Shown here one piece after another: positions 8,995 to 17,847 of a stretch of 64,000 nt of DNA; within the stretch, counting starts at the first letter, position 1; each line of letters opens with the position of its first letter. The notes under the pieces were generated by a model. That model worked only from the letters and a program-made list of their open reading frames with translations, was not told the DNA's origin and ran no database searches. The stretch comes from Bacillus sp. FJAT-44742 (GTDB lineage: Bacteria; Bacillota; Bacilli; Bacillales; Marinococcaceae), in NCBI RefSeq assembly GCF_002797315.1, contig NZ_KZ454936.1:681133-745132 (forward strand), given 5' to 3'. The position numbers were made by a program, and so were the translations under genes.

Positions 8995-9564
8995 ATGGAA
9001 GCGATCATAGAATTTATTTTTGCAAACCTCTTTATTATTCTCTTAATTGTCGGGGGAATCATCAGCATGATCTCCAGGCAGGGTGGAGGGAACCAACAAA
9101 GAGGACAAGGGCAGGGAGAGCAGCGCAAGCAGGGGGAAATAGATTGGAAAGAAATTTTCAAGCAGGAAGAAAATGATCCGGGACGAGGTCAGCCTTCCCC
9201 TCGTCCTACCCCCCCGGGCGGTTCTTCAGGTCCTCAGCAGGGCAGCCGAACGGCTGCTTCAGATCCTGCAGGCGTTGAGGAAGAGACCCGAAATGCTAAA
9301 AGTGAGTATGAACAGCGATTGGAAGAAATACAGCGTAGAAAGAAACAAGCAGAAGAAAAAATAGGTGAAATTTCGGATTCTCCTATTTTCGGAAATGAAC
9401 TTTCTTCCCCTTCTTCTCAAAAATCGAAGGTGGATCTTCAATTCAGCCGTATTTCCAAAAAAGAAGCTATGCAAGGCGTGATTTGGTCTGAGGTTTTAGG
9501 GAAACCAAGGGCAAATCAACCCCATCGAAGTGCATCTCTTTATAGACGCCAGAGAAGAAGCTAA
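8995..9564 (+). CDS. Membrane-anchored disordered protein downstream of floA
   Basis: 189-residue protein with one N-terminal membrane segment (about 4-26), then a Gln/Gly/Arg-rich stretch (30-45), a Pro/Ser/Gly-rich linker (60-85), a charged helical segment likely to form a coiled coil (about 95-125) and a conserved-looking C-terminus, KKEAMQGVIWSEVLGKPRA, ending in basic residues. It takes the third-gene position of the floA operon (yqfB in B. subtilis), but I do not recognise a catalytic domain. GAGGTGAGG precedes the ATG. Its TAA stop lies inside the stem of the terminator. A partner or adaptor of NfeD/FloA is only an inference. Confidence 0.8.
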   Translation: MEAIIEFIFANLFIILLIVGGIISMISRQGGGNQQRGQGQGEQRKQGEIDWKEIFKQEENDPGRGQPSPRPTPPGGSSGPQQGSRTAASDPAGVEEETRNAKSEYEQRLEEIQRRKKQAEEKIGEISDSPIFGNELSSPSSQKSKVDLQFSRISKKEAMQGVIWSEVLGKPRANQPHRSASLYRRQRRS

Positions 9565-9590
9565 GTCGAGTGACTTAGCTTCTTTTTTTT
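9557..9590 (+). terminator. Intrinsic terminator of the nfeD-floA operon
   Basis: An 11-bp perfect stem (9557-9567 with 9572-9582), GAGT loop and eight T residues. The stop codon of the preceding gene (9562-9564) is part of the stem. Confidence 0.93.
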
Positions 9591-9723
9591 ATTCTCTGCT
9601 TTCGATATACAAAAAAAAGCGGGATCACAACAACCGGGCAGGAAAATCCCCTCTCAGTTTAATAATTGTGCTAGGTCCTGTTTTTTTTACATAAGTATGG
9701 TGGAAGAGGAGGGCGAGGGGACC

Positions 9724-10023
9724 ATGAAACGATGGAAGCAGACATTCAAACAGTGGCTTACAAGAGAGATGGACCTTCCTGCCGATGTGTTAATGGACGT
9801 TCCGCGTATAACTATGATTGGTCAGCTGCATTTATATATAGAAAATCATCGCGGGGTGCTCCACTTTACCAAGACACAAATCCGCCTCCGCTTAACACAG
9901 GGAGAGCTTTTGGTAGAAGGGAAAGAGTTTGTGATTAAGTCAATCCTTCCAGAAGAACTGTTGTTAGAGGGAGTAATAGATAAGGTAACATATATTACTG
10001 AACAAAACGGTGGGGAGCGCTAA
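9724..10023 (+). CDS. yqfC: Sporulation protein YqfC
   Basis: 99-residue YabP/YqfC-family protein; in B. subtilis it is made in the mother cell under sigma-E, with an undefined role in sporulation. The core PRITMIGQLHLYIENHRG and later VIKSILPEELLLEG are typical of the family. An in-frame start at 9697 exists, but GAGGGG before ATG 9724 and the length of relatives favour the shorter form. The stop overlaps the yqfD start by one base. No convincing sigma-E promoter could be fitted in the preceding 130 bases. Confidence 0.93.
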   Translation: MKRWKQTFKQWLTREMDLPADVLMDVPRITMIGQLHLYIENHRGVLHFTKTQIRLRLTQGELLVEGKEFVIKSILPEELLLEGVIDKVTYITEQNGGER

Positions 10024-11216
10024 TGAAAAATCAATGGATAGAGAGGAAATGGAACGGCACGGTTGTGATTAAGGTAGAGGGTCTTCACCCTGAGAGGTTT
10101 ATCAACAGCTGTCTGCACCGCAGTATTCCTGTCTGGTCTGTTACAAAAGCAGGCAACGAGATGATAACATGTCAAGTTAATGTAAAGGACATTAAGCATT
10201 TAAGACAAATAGCAAAAGAAACAGAGTGCCGCTTCCAATTTCAAAAAAGAGAAGGGCTGCCTTTTTTGCTTCAATGGTTCAGAAGAAGGCTGGGATTTAC
10301 TGCAGGAGCATGCTTATTTGTAGTTTTGCTGTATTTATTATCAAATATGGTATGGGACGTTCAAATTGACGGGGCTTCCCCTCAAGTAGAGCATGAATTA
10401 AGAAAGTTGACAGAAGAGATAGGAGTCACCAGGGGAGCGTTTCAATTTACACTTCCCTCTCCTGAAGAACTGCAGCTGCAAGTCACAAATGGCATTGAAG
10501 AAGCAACATGGATAGGAGTCGAAGTCAAAGGCACAACCTACCATTTTCACGTTGTTGAGCAAACTCTGCCTGAAGAAGCACAATATGTGAATCCAAGACA
10601 TTTGGTTGCTAAAAAGAAAGCAGTCGTTCACGATATATTTGTTGAACACGGACAGGCTCAGGTAAAGCCAAACGACTTTGTAAACAAAGGGGATATGCTT
10701 GTATCTGGATTTGTTGGAAAGGGAGAATACACAAGCCTGGTAGCAGCGAAAGGCCAGATTCTAGGAGAAATATGGTACAAGGCTGAGGTGGAGGTTCCAA
10801 AAAAAGTTGTCATGGAAGGGCTGACAGGAGAGGAAAAAAGAAAGTACCTTATTACAGCATTCGATGTGGACATCCCTTTGTGGGGGTTTACAAGCAAAGA
10901 GGCATTTGAAAATGCGAAAGAAGAAAAAAATCAATCAACAATAACAATAAAAGGTTTTAATCTTCCCTTCTCATGGCAAAAAATAAAATATAGGGAGACA
11001 GAGCAGATTATAAAGGAAAACAGCAAGGAAGAAGCATCAAAAGTTGCTGAAATCATGGGCAGGCATGAATTACATTCAAGGCTTCCAGAGGATGCGGAAA
11101 TAATTGGGGAAAAAGTTTTGCACGAAATTGAAGAGAATGGTAAAGTGAAATTAGTAATTCACTATCAGGTAATTGAAGATATTACATCGGAAGCACCGAT
11201 CATTCAAGGGGATTGA
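10023..11216 (+). CDS. yqfD: Sporulation protein YqfD
   Basis: 397-residue sporulation membrane protein of the YqfD family. The N-terminal ~85 residues are soluble, a single membrane segment lies near 90-112 (GACLFVVLLYLLSNMVW) and the rest is extracytoplasmic with a conserved VARKKAVVHDIFVEHG-like region (here LVAKKKAVVHDIFVEHG) and NKGDMLVSG. It overlaps yqfC by one base and is followed by phoH, the fixed order yqfC-yqfD-phoH in endospore formers. Molecular function is unknown. Confidence 0.94.
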   Translation: MKNQWIERKWNGTVVIKVEGLHPERFINSCLHRSIPVWSVTKAGNEMITCQVNVKDIKHLRQIAKETECRFQFQKREGLPFLLQWFRRRLGFTAGACLFVVLLYLLSNMVWDVQIDGASPQVEHELRKLTEEIGVTRGAFQFTLPSPEELQLQVTNGIEEATWIGVEVKGTTYHFHVVEQTLPEEAQYVNPRHLVAKKKAVVHDIFVEHGQAQVKPNDFVNKGDMLVSGFVGKGEYTSLVAAKGQILGEIWYKAEVEVPKKVVMEGLTGEEKRKYLITAFDVDIPLWGFTSKEAFENAKEEKNQSTITIKGFNLPFSWQKIKYRETEQIIKENSKEEASKVAEIMGRHELHSRLPEDAEIIGEKVLHEIEENGKVKLVIHYQVIEDITSEAPIIQGD

Positions 11217-11221
11217 GAATA

Positions 11222-12196
11222 TTGACGGAAAAACAAGTCATCCAGCTTGATGTAAAAGATAGTAATGAAGCTCAAGCGTTATTTGGACCTGGTGATGTAC
11301 ATTTAAAGCGTATAGAAGAAAAGCTAGACGTCACGCTCATTACCAGAGGAGAGTCGTTAATGGTTGCCGGCACGAAAGAGGAAGCAGGTCTGGTTTCAAA
11401 TGTACTTGAAGCATTAGTGGAATTGATACGCAAGGGAGTAAATGTCTCTGAGAGAGACGTGGTTTATGCTATTCAACTTGAGCAGGCCGGGCAGTTAGAT
11501 CAGCTGCTTGATCTCTATCAGGAGAAGATAGCAGTTAACTCCAAGGGAAAACCTATTGTGGTTAAGACCCTTGGACAGAAAGAGTATATTCAAGCGATTC
11601 GACAGCGTGATATGGTTTTTGGTATTGGGCCTGCCGGTACCGGAAAAACCTATCTTGCAGTGGTCATGGCAGTGAACGCTTTGAAAGAAGGACATGTTAA
11701 ACGTATTGTTCTGACACGTCCTGCTGTAGAAGCAGGGGAAAGCCTTGGTTTTCTTCCAGGAGATTTAAAAGAAAAGGTTGACCCATATCTTCGTCCGCTT
11801 TATGATGCTCTTCATGATATATTTGGTGTTGAGCATACTGCTCGTCTAATGGAAAGAGGAACCATAGAAGTTGCACCTCTTGCCTATATGCGAGGAAGAA
11901 CGCTGGAAGATGCCTTTGTTATTTTAGACGAAGCTCAAAACACTACAAAAGAGCAAATTAAGATGTTTTTAACGAGACTTGGATTTGGTTCAAAAATGAT
12001 AGTAAACGGAGATTTAACGCAAATTGACCTTCCAAGAGGTCAACAATCAGGATTGAAGGTAGCCATTGGTATTTTAAAGAATATTGAAGACATTGGGTTT
12101 ATTTATCTTAAGCAGGCTGATGTCGTGCGACATACGTTAGTCCAGCGTATATTGGATGCTTATGAAACTACGGACCAATCCAAAAAAGAAAAGTAA
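11222..12196 (+). CDS. phoH: PhoH family ATPase
   Basis: 324-residue P-loop ATPase of the PhoH (YbeZ/YqfE) family, often linked to RNA metabolism together with YbeY, which is encoded two genes downstream. The N-terminal ~110 residues resemble a KH-like region, Walker A is GPAGTGKT near 139-146 and Walker B is FVILDEAQN near 234-242, followed by GDLTQIDLPRG. TTG 11213 lies directly against the AAGGGGA signal (11206-11212) and so is unlikely; TTG 11222 has a nine-base spacing and is chosen. Confidence 0.93.
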   Translation: MTEKQVIQLDVKDSNEAQALFGPGDVHLKRIEEKLDVTLITRGESLMVAGTKEEAGLVSNVLEALVELIRKGVNVSERDVVYAIQLEQAGQLDQLLDLYQEKIAVNSKGKPIVVKTLGQKEYIQAIRQRDMVFGIGPAGTGKTYLAVVMAVNALKEGHVKRIVLTRPAVEAGESLGFLPGDLKEKVDPYLRPLYDALHDIFGVEHTARLMERGTIEVAPLAYMRGRTLEDAFVILDEAQNTTKEQIKMFLTRLGFGSKMIVNGDLTQIDLPRGQQSGLKVAIGILKNIEDIGFIYLKQADVVRHTLVQRILDAYETTDQSKKEK

Positions 12197-12214
12197 CATC
12201 TATGATCTTTCACA

Positions 12215-12247
12215 AGGCCGGTTCCATTTTGGGGCCGGCCTCGTCTT
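12215..12247 (+). terminator. Possible attenuator hairpin between phoH and pgpH
   Basis: A GC-rich 11-bp stem with two G-U pairs (12215-12225 with 12231-12241) and loop ATTTT. Only a poor T-run follows (TCGTCTT), so partial read-through into pgpH is likely. Confidence 0.45.
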
Positions 12248-12325
12248 ACATATTGACGGGGATACATGGTTTGTTGTCTACTGGCCTGTTTATTTGGAGA
12301 GGCTTTTGGTAAGAGGTGAAAAAGG

Positions 12326-14494
12326 TTGAAAAAGAGAACATCCATAGAACATGTTGGATGGTGGAAAAAAGTCAAAAATCAGCGCTATATACGAATTTTG
12401 CTATACGTCTTATTGGCTGTTGTTTTGTATGTATCCATGCTCGGCAACGTGATCCCTGACACCTATGAAGTGAGCCTGTCGAGTGTTGCGGAGGAAGATA
12501 TCCGTTCTCCGGTCACTGTGGAAAATAAAGCTGAGACAGAGTCTAAATATCAGGAAGCATTAAATAGTGTGGATCCTGTGTACGTCCACAAGAGTGACTA
12601 TGCTCAAAATCAAGTAGAAAAGGTTAATGATGTGTTTGAGCTCGTTGAACAAGTTAGAACTGAGGAAGTGCTGACTATTGATGGAGAAACAGTCACAGAT
12701 CCGCAAATAGAAGACCAGCTCTCTTATATCCAAGAAATACTTTCATCCGGGTCTAACCGGGGGCTTTCTGAAGAATCTCTGGAAACATATTTAGACGCTA
12801 CAGACAGTCAGCTGCAGATTGCCAGAGAAACCGTAAAGAACGCTGTCTATGAGTCCATGAGCAGAGTTATCGCTTTAGATGATATCTCCTCTGCAAGAGA
12901 TGAAGTTGCTGAAAAACTAGCGCTCACGAGCGTAAATCAACGGCTATATGAAGCTATGCTTGAAACAGCCAGGATATCCATTACAGCAAATTATTTATAC
13001 GATGATGAAGCAACGGAGGAACTGAGACAGGAGATGGTTCAATCTATTGAACCGGTATTGATAAGCGAGGGTCAGCTGATTGTTAAAGAAGGGGAAATTA
13101 TTAATCATGGCGTCTATGAACAGCTGAGGCTTGCAGGTCTTCTTGATGATACCTTTAATTCTTTCCCATACATCGGCCTGGCTTTATTTGTTCTCCTGAT
13201 TGTTGGAACCCTTGCTTATTATTTTAAAGAAGCTAATACCACTTTACAGAATAACAACAGCCATTTATTAATGTATGTTCTTATTTTTTTAGTGACTGTA
13301 GTGGTAATGAAATCAATAAGCCTCCTTGAAAATCTTGATATTGCCTCCCTGGAACTAATTGTTCCGGCAGCAGTAGGCAGTATGTTAATCACCAGTCTTA
13401 TCCACTTTAGGGTAGGCCTCATGACCAGCATGATGTTTGCTTTGGTTGCCAGTGTCATTTTTAACCATGGTGCCGTAGGGACGTTAAATTTTACTATAGG
13501 GGTTTATATCTTATTCAGCTGTTTTGCCGGGGCTTTTTTTCTGGGAAAAGATAATCGTATCGTAAGAATCCTTCAAGCAGGGTTGTTTGTATCCTTAATC
13601 AATATCATTACTATTACAGCCCTTCACATGATGAAAGGAGGGTTTGGCAGCTGGTTTGATTACGGAACTGTCATTTCCTTTGCTTTTATTTCAGGTTTTT
13701 TTGCTGCAGTGCTTACCCTGGGGCTCATGCCATTTTTTGAAACCGGGTTTGGCATTCTTTCCAGAACAAAGCTCATTGAACTTTCCAGCCCTAACCATCC
13801 CCTGCTGCGTAAGATCCTGCTTGAAGCACCAGGAACTTACCACCACAGTGTGATGGTTGCAAATCTTGCGGATTCTGCCTGTGAAGCTATTGGAGCACAT
13901 GGACTCCTGGCCAGGGTAGGTGCGTATTACCATGATATAGGTAAAACGAGACGCCCGCACTTTTTTATTGAAAATCAGATGAAGATTGACAATCCTCATA
14001 ACAAAATTTCACCGCAATTAAGTAAAACGATTATCATTTCTCATCCATATGATGGTTCGAAAATGCTTAAGGAGTACAAGATGCCAAAAGAAATAATAGA
14101 CATTGCAGAACAGCATCACGGCACAAGTCTGCTTAAGTACTTCTATTTCAAAGCAAATGAACAAAGTCAGCAGAAAGTCCCAGAGTCTCAATTTAGATAC
14201 CCTGGACCTAAAGCACAATTTAAAGAGTCTGCTATTGTAGGGATCGCAGATTGCATAGAGGCAGCTGTCCGGTCGATGACAAAACCAACGCCTGATAAAA
14301 TCGAACAGCTCGTTAAAAAAATTATTAGAGAAAGGCTTGAAGATGGCCAGTTTGATGAATGCGATCTGACGTTAAAAGAGCTGGACCTCATAGCTAAATC
14401 TATCTGTGAAACACTTCAGGGAACCTTCCATTCACGCATTGAGTACCCAGAGGAAGGGAAGAATAAAGGCAAGGACAAAGGAGGAAAAGAATGA
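12326..14494 (+). CDS. pgpH: Cyclic-di-AMP phosphodiesterase PgpH (7TMR-HD)
   Basis: 722-residue membrane phosphodiesterase that hydrolyses the osmotic second messenger c-di-AMP. An N-terminal membrane segment (about 20-40) is followed by a large extracytoplasmic 7TMR-HDED domain (about 50-270), seven membrane helices (about 275-490) and a cytosolic HD domain with the metal motif GTYHHSVMVANLAD and YYHDIGKTRRP. Translation starts at TTG 12326 with AGAGGTGA upstream. The gene follows phoH and overlaps ybeY by four bases (ATGA), as in other Bacillaceae. Length is close to the B. subtilis YqfF/PgpH protein. Confidence 0.95.
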   Translation: MKKRTSIEHVGWWKKVKNQRYIRILLYVLLAVVLYVSMLGNVIPDTYEVSLSSVAEEDIRSPVTVENKAETESKYQEALNSVDPVYVHKSDYAQNQVEKVNDVFELVEQVRTEEVLTIDGETVTDPQIEDQLSYIQEILSSGSNRGLSEESLETYLDATDSQLQIARETVKNAVYESMSRVIALDDISSARDEVAEKLALTSVNQRLYEAMLETARISITANYLYDDEATEELRQEMVQSIEPVLISEGQLIVKEGEIINHGVYEQLRLAGLLDDTFNSFPYIGLALFVLLIVGTLAYYFKEANTTLQNNNSHLLMYVLIFLVTVVVMKSISLLENLDIASLELIVPAAVGSMLITSLIHFRVGLMTSMMFALVASVIFNHGAVGTLNFTIGVYILFSCFAGAFFLGKDNRIVRILQAGLFVSLINIITITALHMMKGGFGSWFDYGTVISFAFISGFFAAVLTLGLMPFFETGFGILSRTKLIELSSPNHPLLRKILLEAPGTYHHSVMVANLADSACEAIGAHGLLARVGAYYHDIGKTRRPHFFIENQMKIDNPHNKISPQLSKTIIISHPYDGSKMLKEYKMPKEIIDIAEQHHGTSLLKYFYFKANEQSQQKVPESQFRYPGPKAQFKESAIVGIADCIEAAVRSMTKPTPDKIEQLVKKIIRERLEDGQFDECDLTLKELDLIAKSICETLQGTFHSRIEYPEEGKNKGKDKGGKE

Positions 14495-14952
14495 CCTACA
14501 TCATAGACCTATTAGATGAAACGGAGAGCCTGGCTCAGGAGAAACAGGAACTGGTGAGACAAATAGTTGAATCTGCCTGTCTACAGGAAAACGTTCCAGC
14601 TGAAACAGAGGTTTCGGTAACATTTGTCGATAATCAGGCGATACAAGACATTAATCGTGAATACAGAGGAAAAGATTACGCAACAGATGTTATTTCTTTT
14701 GCTTTAGACGAAGGAGAAGAAGGTCCTGTTGATCCATCCGTTCCCAACCTTTTAGGAGATATAATCATCAGTGTTCCTAAAGCAGAGGAACAAGCTGCCG
14801 CCTATGGGCACTCCTTTGAAAGAGAGCTTGGCTTTCTGGCCGTTCATGGGGTGCTCCATCTATTAGGCTACATCCATGAGACTGAAGAACAGGAAAAGAA
14901 AATGATTTCCCGTCAGGAAGAAATACTGAATGCTTATGGGCTTGAAAGGTAA
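14491..14952 (+). CDS. ybeY: Endoribonuclease YbeY
   Basis: 153-residue zinc endoribonuclease required for 16S rRNA 3' maturation and ribosome quality control. The metal site motif reads HGVLHLLGYIHETEE: all three histidines are present, but the position before the third, usually Asp (GYDH), is Ile. The upstream signature DYATDVISFALDE and NLLGDIIIS are intact. It overlaps pgpH by four bases and is preceded by AAAGGAGG. Its 3' end overlaps the dgkA start by 23 bases. Confidence 0.94.
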   Translation: MTYIIDLLDETESLAQEKQELVRQIVESACLQENVPAETEVSVTFVDNQAIQDINREYRGKDYATDVISFALDEGEEGPVDPSVPNLLGDIIISVPKAEEQAAAYGHSFERELGFLAVHGVLHLLGYIHETEEQEKKMISRQEEILNAYGLER

Positions 14953-15328
14953 AGGCAACATAAGGTGGCGGCGACTATTTCACTCTTTTAGATTTGCTTC
15001 CTACGGGATAAAGCATGTAATCATACACGAACAAAACATGAGGATTCACCTGGCAGCTGGTATCTTAGTTTTGCTCGCAGGTTTTTTGTTAGGGATCCCA
15101 AAAGTTCACTGGTTACTGTTACTCCTCACTATAGGAGGAGTCTGGTCTTTAGAGATATTAAACACGGCCATAGAACGAACAGTAGACCTGGTTACCGATG
15201 AGTATCATCCATTGGCAAAAGCCGCCAAAGACATTGCAGCAGCCGGAGTATTTGTTTTTAGCTTGATAGCTGTCATTGTTGGTATCGTGATCTTCCTGGA
15301 GCCGCTTAGAAATTTATTTATAAAGTAA
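14930..15328 (+). CDS. dgkA: Undecaprenol/diacylglycerol kinase DgkA
   Basis: 132-residue integral membrane kinase; the Gram-positive members mainly phosphorylate undecaprenol to feed the lipid carrier pool. Three hydrophobic helices (about 40-62, 66-86, 103-126) and the catalytic signature SLEILNTAIERTVDLVTD are visible, followed by HPLAKAAKDIAA. AGGAAG at 14915-14920 serves ATG 14930, inside the end of ybeY; starts at 14936 or 14942 are alternatives. Part of the ybeY-dgkA-cdd-era block of bacilli, here interrupted by a DUF502 gene. Confidence 0.93.
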   Translation: MLMGLKGKGNIRWRRLFHSFRFASYGIKHVIIHEQNMRIHLAAGILVLLAGFLLGIPKVHWLLLLLTIGGVWSLEILNTAIERTVDLVTDEYHPLAKAAKDIAAAGVFVFSLIAVIVGIVIFLEPLRNLFIK

Positions 15329-15440
15329 GCTCTGTGAAAGGTATTTGTTTTGTTCTTGTGCAGTCCTGCTGTTATCCCTCCCTGTCCGTAAAAAGAGACA
15401 GAATGCAGCAAATGTGAAGCGTACAAGCGTTCACAGAGCT
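15328..15440 (+). repeat. Nested inverted repeat between dgkA and DUF502 gene
   Basis: A perfect 11-base inverted repeat (15328-15338 with 15430-15440) begins at the dgkA stop codon. Inside it, in nested order, pair CTTGT/ACAAG (15355-15359 with 15423-15427), TGCTG/CAGCA (15367-15371 with 15406-15410) and CTGTC/GACAG (15382-15386 with 15397-15401). The transcript could fold into one long interrupted hairpin. No T-tract follows, so it is not a standard terminator. Confidence 0.6.
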
Positions 15441-15498
15441 ATAAAAGTATAAGATCAGCTGCTGTTACGATAAAGGGAGAGGAGTCGAGAAAACATTC

Positions 15499-16251
15499 AT
15501 GTGGAAAAGCTTTCAAAAAAATATTCTTGCCGGCTTGATATTTCTACTGCCTGCGATTGCTACAATATACGTCCTGCAATTTCTTTTTTCTTTAATTGAT
15601 GCTTTTCTCGGTTCATTTATCACTGATGTCCTTCGGACGTTGAACGTCATAACAGTAGAAGATGGAAGCATTCATTTTCTGGGAATTTACACTCCCTTCA
15701 CAGAACGTCTTCTCGGTATAGGCTTTGTGTTGACAATCATTTTAATCACGTGGATCGGTTCGATGCGTATCAAAGGCCAGGGAGCCCCTGTATTTACTTC
15801 CATTGACCGTACGTTTAGAAAGATACCGATTGCAAGCTCCATTTACACGTCGGTGGAGCAGGTCGTCCATGCGTTTGCCCAGGAACGCTCTTCGTTTCAG
15901 CGGGTTGTTCTGTTGGAGTACCCCAGAAAAGGCTTATATACCCTTGGATTTTTAACCGGGGAATCAAAGGGAGAGGTTCAGAGGCTGACAAATAAAGAGT
16001 GCATTAATGTTTTTCTCCCTACTACACCAAATCCAACATCGGGCTGGCTTGTCCTTGTACCAAAAGAAGATGTGAAAATTCTTGAAATGACAGTGGAACA
16101 AGGGTTAAAATTTATTATTTCAGGAGGTGTCGTTGTTCCTCCTGACCCAGAGACGCCACAAAGAGATACTTACGTTGAAGAAGATTTAAAAAACAAAAGG
16201 TTAGTCATTAACGTGAAGGGCAAGAAAGAAAGGAGAAATCGCGATGAATGA
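15499..16251 (+). CDS. DUF502 family membrane protein
   Basis: 250-residue protein of the DUF502 family, of unknown function. Two membrane helices are clear (about 8-35 and 70-92, ending IGSMRIKGQG), followed by a soluble C-terminal domain with conserved-looking segments RTFRKIPIASSIYTSVEQV and VFLPTTPNPTSGWL, typical of the family. The C-terminal ~30 residues are charged. GGAG (15481-15484) is 14 bases upstream, a longish spacing. It is inserted between dgkA and cdd, which are neighbours in B. subtilis, and overlaps cdd by eight bases, so it belongs to the same transcript. Confidence 0.88.
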   Translation: MWKSFQKNILAGLIFLLPAIATIYVLQFLFSLIDAFLGSFITDVLRTLNVITVEDGSIHFLGIYTPFTERLLGIGFVLTIILITWIGSMRIKGQGAPVFTSIDRTFRKIPIASSIYTSVEQVVHAFAQERSSFQRVVLLEYPRKGLYTLGFLTGESKGEVQRLTNKECINVFLPTTPNPTSGWLVLVPKEDVKILEMTVEQGLKFIISGGVVVPPDPETPQRDTYVEEDLKNKRLVINVKGKKERRNRDE

Positions 16252-16642
16252 TAAAGAACTTATCCAAAAAGCAATCGAAGCACGAAATAATGCATACGTC
16301 CCTTATTCACATTTCCCTGTAGGTGCTGCTGTGCTGACTGAAAATAAAGAAGTCTATATTGGCTGTAATATTGAAAATGCTTCATTTGGTTTAACAAATT
16401 GTGCAGAACGTACGGCAGTCTTTAAAGCGGTCTCAGAGGGAAGCAGCAATATTACAACAGTAGCCGTTGTGGCAGATACGGATGGTCCTGTTTCGCCTTG
16501 CGGGGCATGTCGCCAGGTGCTATCTGAATTTCTCCCTCCAAATGGTAAGGTTATATTAACCAATTTAAAGGGAGACACAGAAACGACCACGATCAATGAG
16601 CTGCTGCCAGGAGCTTTTGGAGCGGAGGATTTTTATGAGTAA
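16244..16642 (+). CDS. cdd: Cytidine deaminase
   Basis: 132-residue homotetrameric zinc enzyme deaminating cytidine and deoxycytidine in pyrimidine salvage. The zinc site is complete: NCAERTA provides the first cysteine and catalytic glutamate, and PCGACRQ the other two cysteines. Start overlaps the DUF502 gene by eight bases with AAAGGAG just upstream; the end overlaps era by eight bases, implying translational coupling along the operon. Confidence 0.96.
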   Translation: MNDKELIQKAIEARNNAYVPYSHFPVGAAVLTENKEVYIGCNIENASFGLTNCAERTAVFKAVSEGSSNITTVAVVADTDGPVSPCGACRQVLSEFLPPNGKVILTNLKGDTETTTINELLPGAFGAEDFYE

Positions 16643-17540
16643 CCAGCCATTTAAATCTGGATTTGTAGCATTGATTGGTCGTCCTAATGTTGGTAAATCA
16701 ACGCTTCTCAATTATGTCATTGGACAAAAGATTGCCATTATGAGCGATAAACCGCAAACAACCAGAAATAAAATCCAGGGAGTTTATACTTCAGACGATG
16801 CTCAAATTATTTTTATAGATACACCAGGAATTCATAAACCCAAACATCGACTTGGCGACTTCATGGTAAAAGCAGCTACCACAACAATCAAAGAAGTGGA
16901 TCTGGTTATGTTCCTCGTCGATGCAACAGAACCGTTTGGCTCGGGGGAGCAATTTATCTTGTCCCGGTTGGAAAGCAGTTCAACCCCGGTGTTTTTAGTT
17001 ATTAATAAGATTGATTTAATCCACCCTGACGAACTATTTGAAAAAATAGCATCCTATAAGGATCGTTTCCCCTTTGCAGAGGTCATTCCTGTCTCTGCTC
17101 TGCAAGGAAACAATGTTCCTACTCTCATTGATCAAATAAAAACCTACCTTGAGGAGGGGCCTCAATTTTATCCCGCCGATCAAATTACGGACCATCCAGA
17201 GCGGTTTGTGGTCAGTGAGTTAATCAGAGAAAAGGTTCTTCATTTAACAAGAGATGAGATCCCCCATTCCATAGCAGTAGGAATCGAAGAAATGAAAGAG
17301 CGGGAGGAAGGCACAATTTATGCTGCTGCCACCATTATTGTGGAAAGAAGCTCTCAAAAAGGAATCATTATAGGAAAGCAGGGGAAAATGCTTAAAGAAA
17401 TAGGCCAGAGGGCACGGGAGGATATTGAAGCTCTCCTTGGCTCGAAAGTATTTTTAGATTTATGGGTAAAAGTACAAAAAGATTGGCGTAATAAAAAGTT
17501 CCATTTAAGTGAGCATGGCTATCGTGAAGACGAATATTAA
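16635..17540 (+). CDS. era: GTPase Era
   Basis: 301-residue essential GTPase assisting 16S rRNA 3' processing and 30S assembly. G1 GRPNVGKST is at 15-23, G3 DTPG and G4 NKID follow, and the C-terminal KH RNA-binding domain contains [15 protein letters not shown]. An upstream frame opening at 16596 is ignored because GGAGCGGAGG precedes ATG 16635, which gives the standard N-terminus. It closes the yqfC-to-era operon and is followed by a strong terminator. YbeY and Era act on the same rRNA end, which fits their linkage. Confidence 0.97.
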   Translation: MSNQPFKSGFVALIGRPNVGKSTLLNYVIGQKIAIMSDKPQTTRNKIQGVYTSDDAQIIFIDTPGIHKPKHRLGDFMVKAATTTIKEVDLVMFLVDATEPFGSGEQFILSRLESSSTPVFLVINKIDLIHPDELFEKIASYKDRFPFAEVIPVSALQGNNVPTLIDQIKTYLEEGPQFYPADQITDHPERFVVSELIREKVLHLTRDEIPHSIAVGIEEMKEREEGTIYAAATIIVERSSQKGIIIGKQGKMLKEIGQRAREDIEALLGSKVFLDLWVKVQKDWRNKKFHLSEHGYREDEY

Positions 17541-17544
17541 GAGA

Positions 17545-17583
17545 AAAAAGACAATGGCAACATTTGGATGCCATTGTCTTTTT
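17545..17583 (+). terminator. Intrinsic terminator after era
   Basis: A 15-bp stem (17545-17559 with 17569-17583), nine-base loop; the 3' arm ends in T residues. Confidence 0.93.
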
Positions 17584-17847
17584 ATAAAAAAATTATTATG
17601 ATAATGTTAAATAAACATTGATAGTAATACTTTTTTGTTTTCAAAATTTTTTGTATTTTGGTGTAAAACTATACAAATAGGGAAATAAGAAACCATCAAC
17701 TTATCAAACATTATATGTTATTCTTTTTTCTGTATTTTATGCGCAAGTAAAGTTGTCAATTTTTCCATAACATTGTTACAGGTAAACGAGGTCATCCTAA
17801 GAGTGCAGGCTTACTTTTAACTGCTTCAAAAAAGGAGTGTTAAGAAC
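17584..17847. other. AT-rich intergenic region before yqzL
   Basis: 264 bases, very A+T rich, with no open frame of note. TTGTCA near 17753 could be a -35 element for yqzL-recO but no good -10 was found at the right distance. Nothing else recognisable. Confidence 0.4.

Noticed and set aside
9591-9723. Sigma-E promoter for yqfC-yqfD
   Set aside because: Expected from B. subtilis, but no -35/-10 pair with acceptable sequence and spacing was found.
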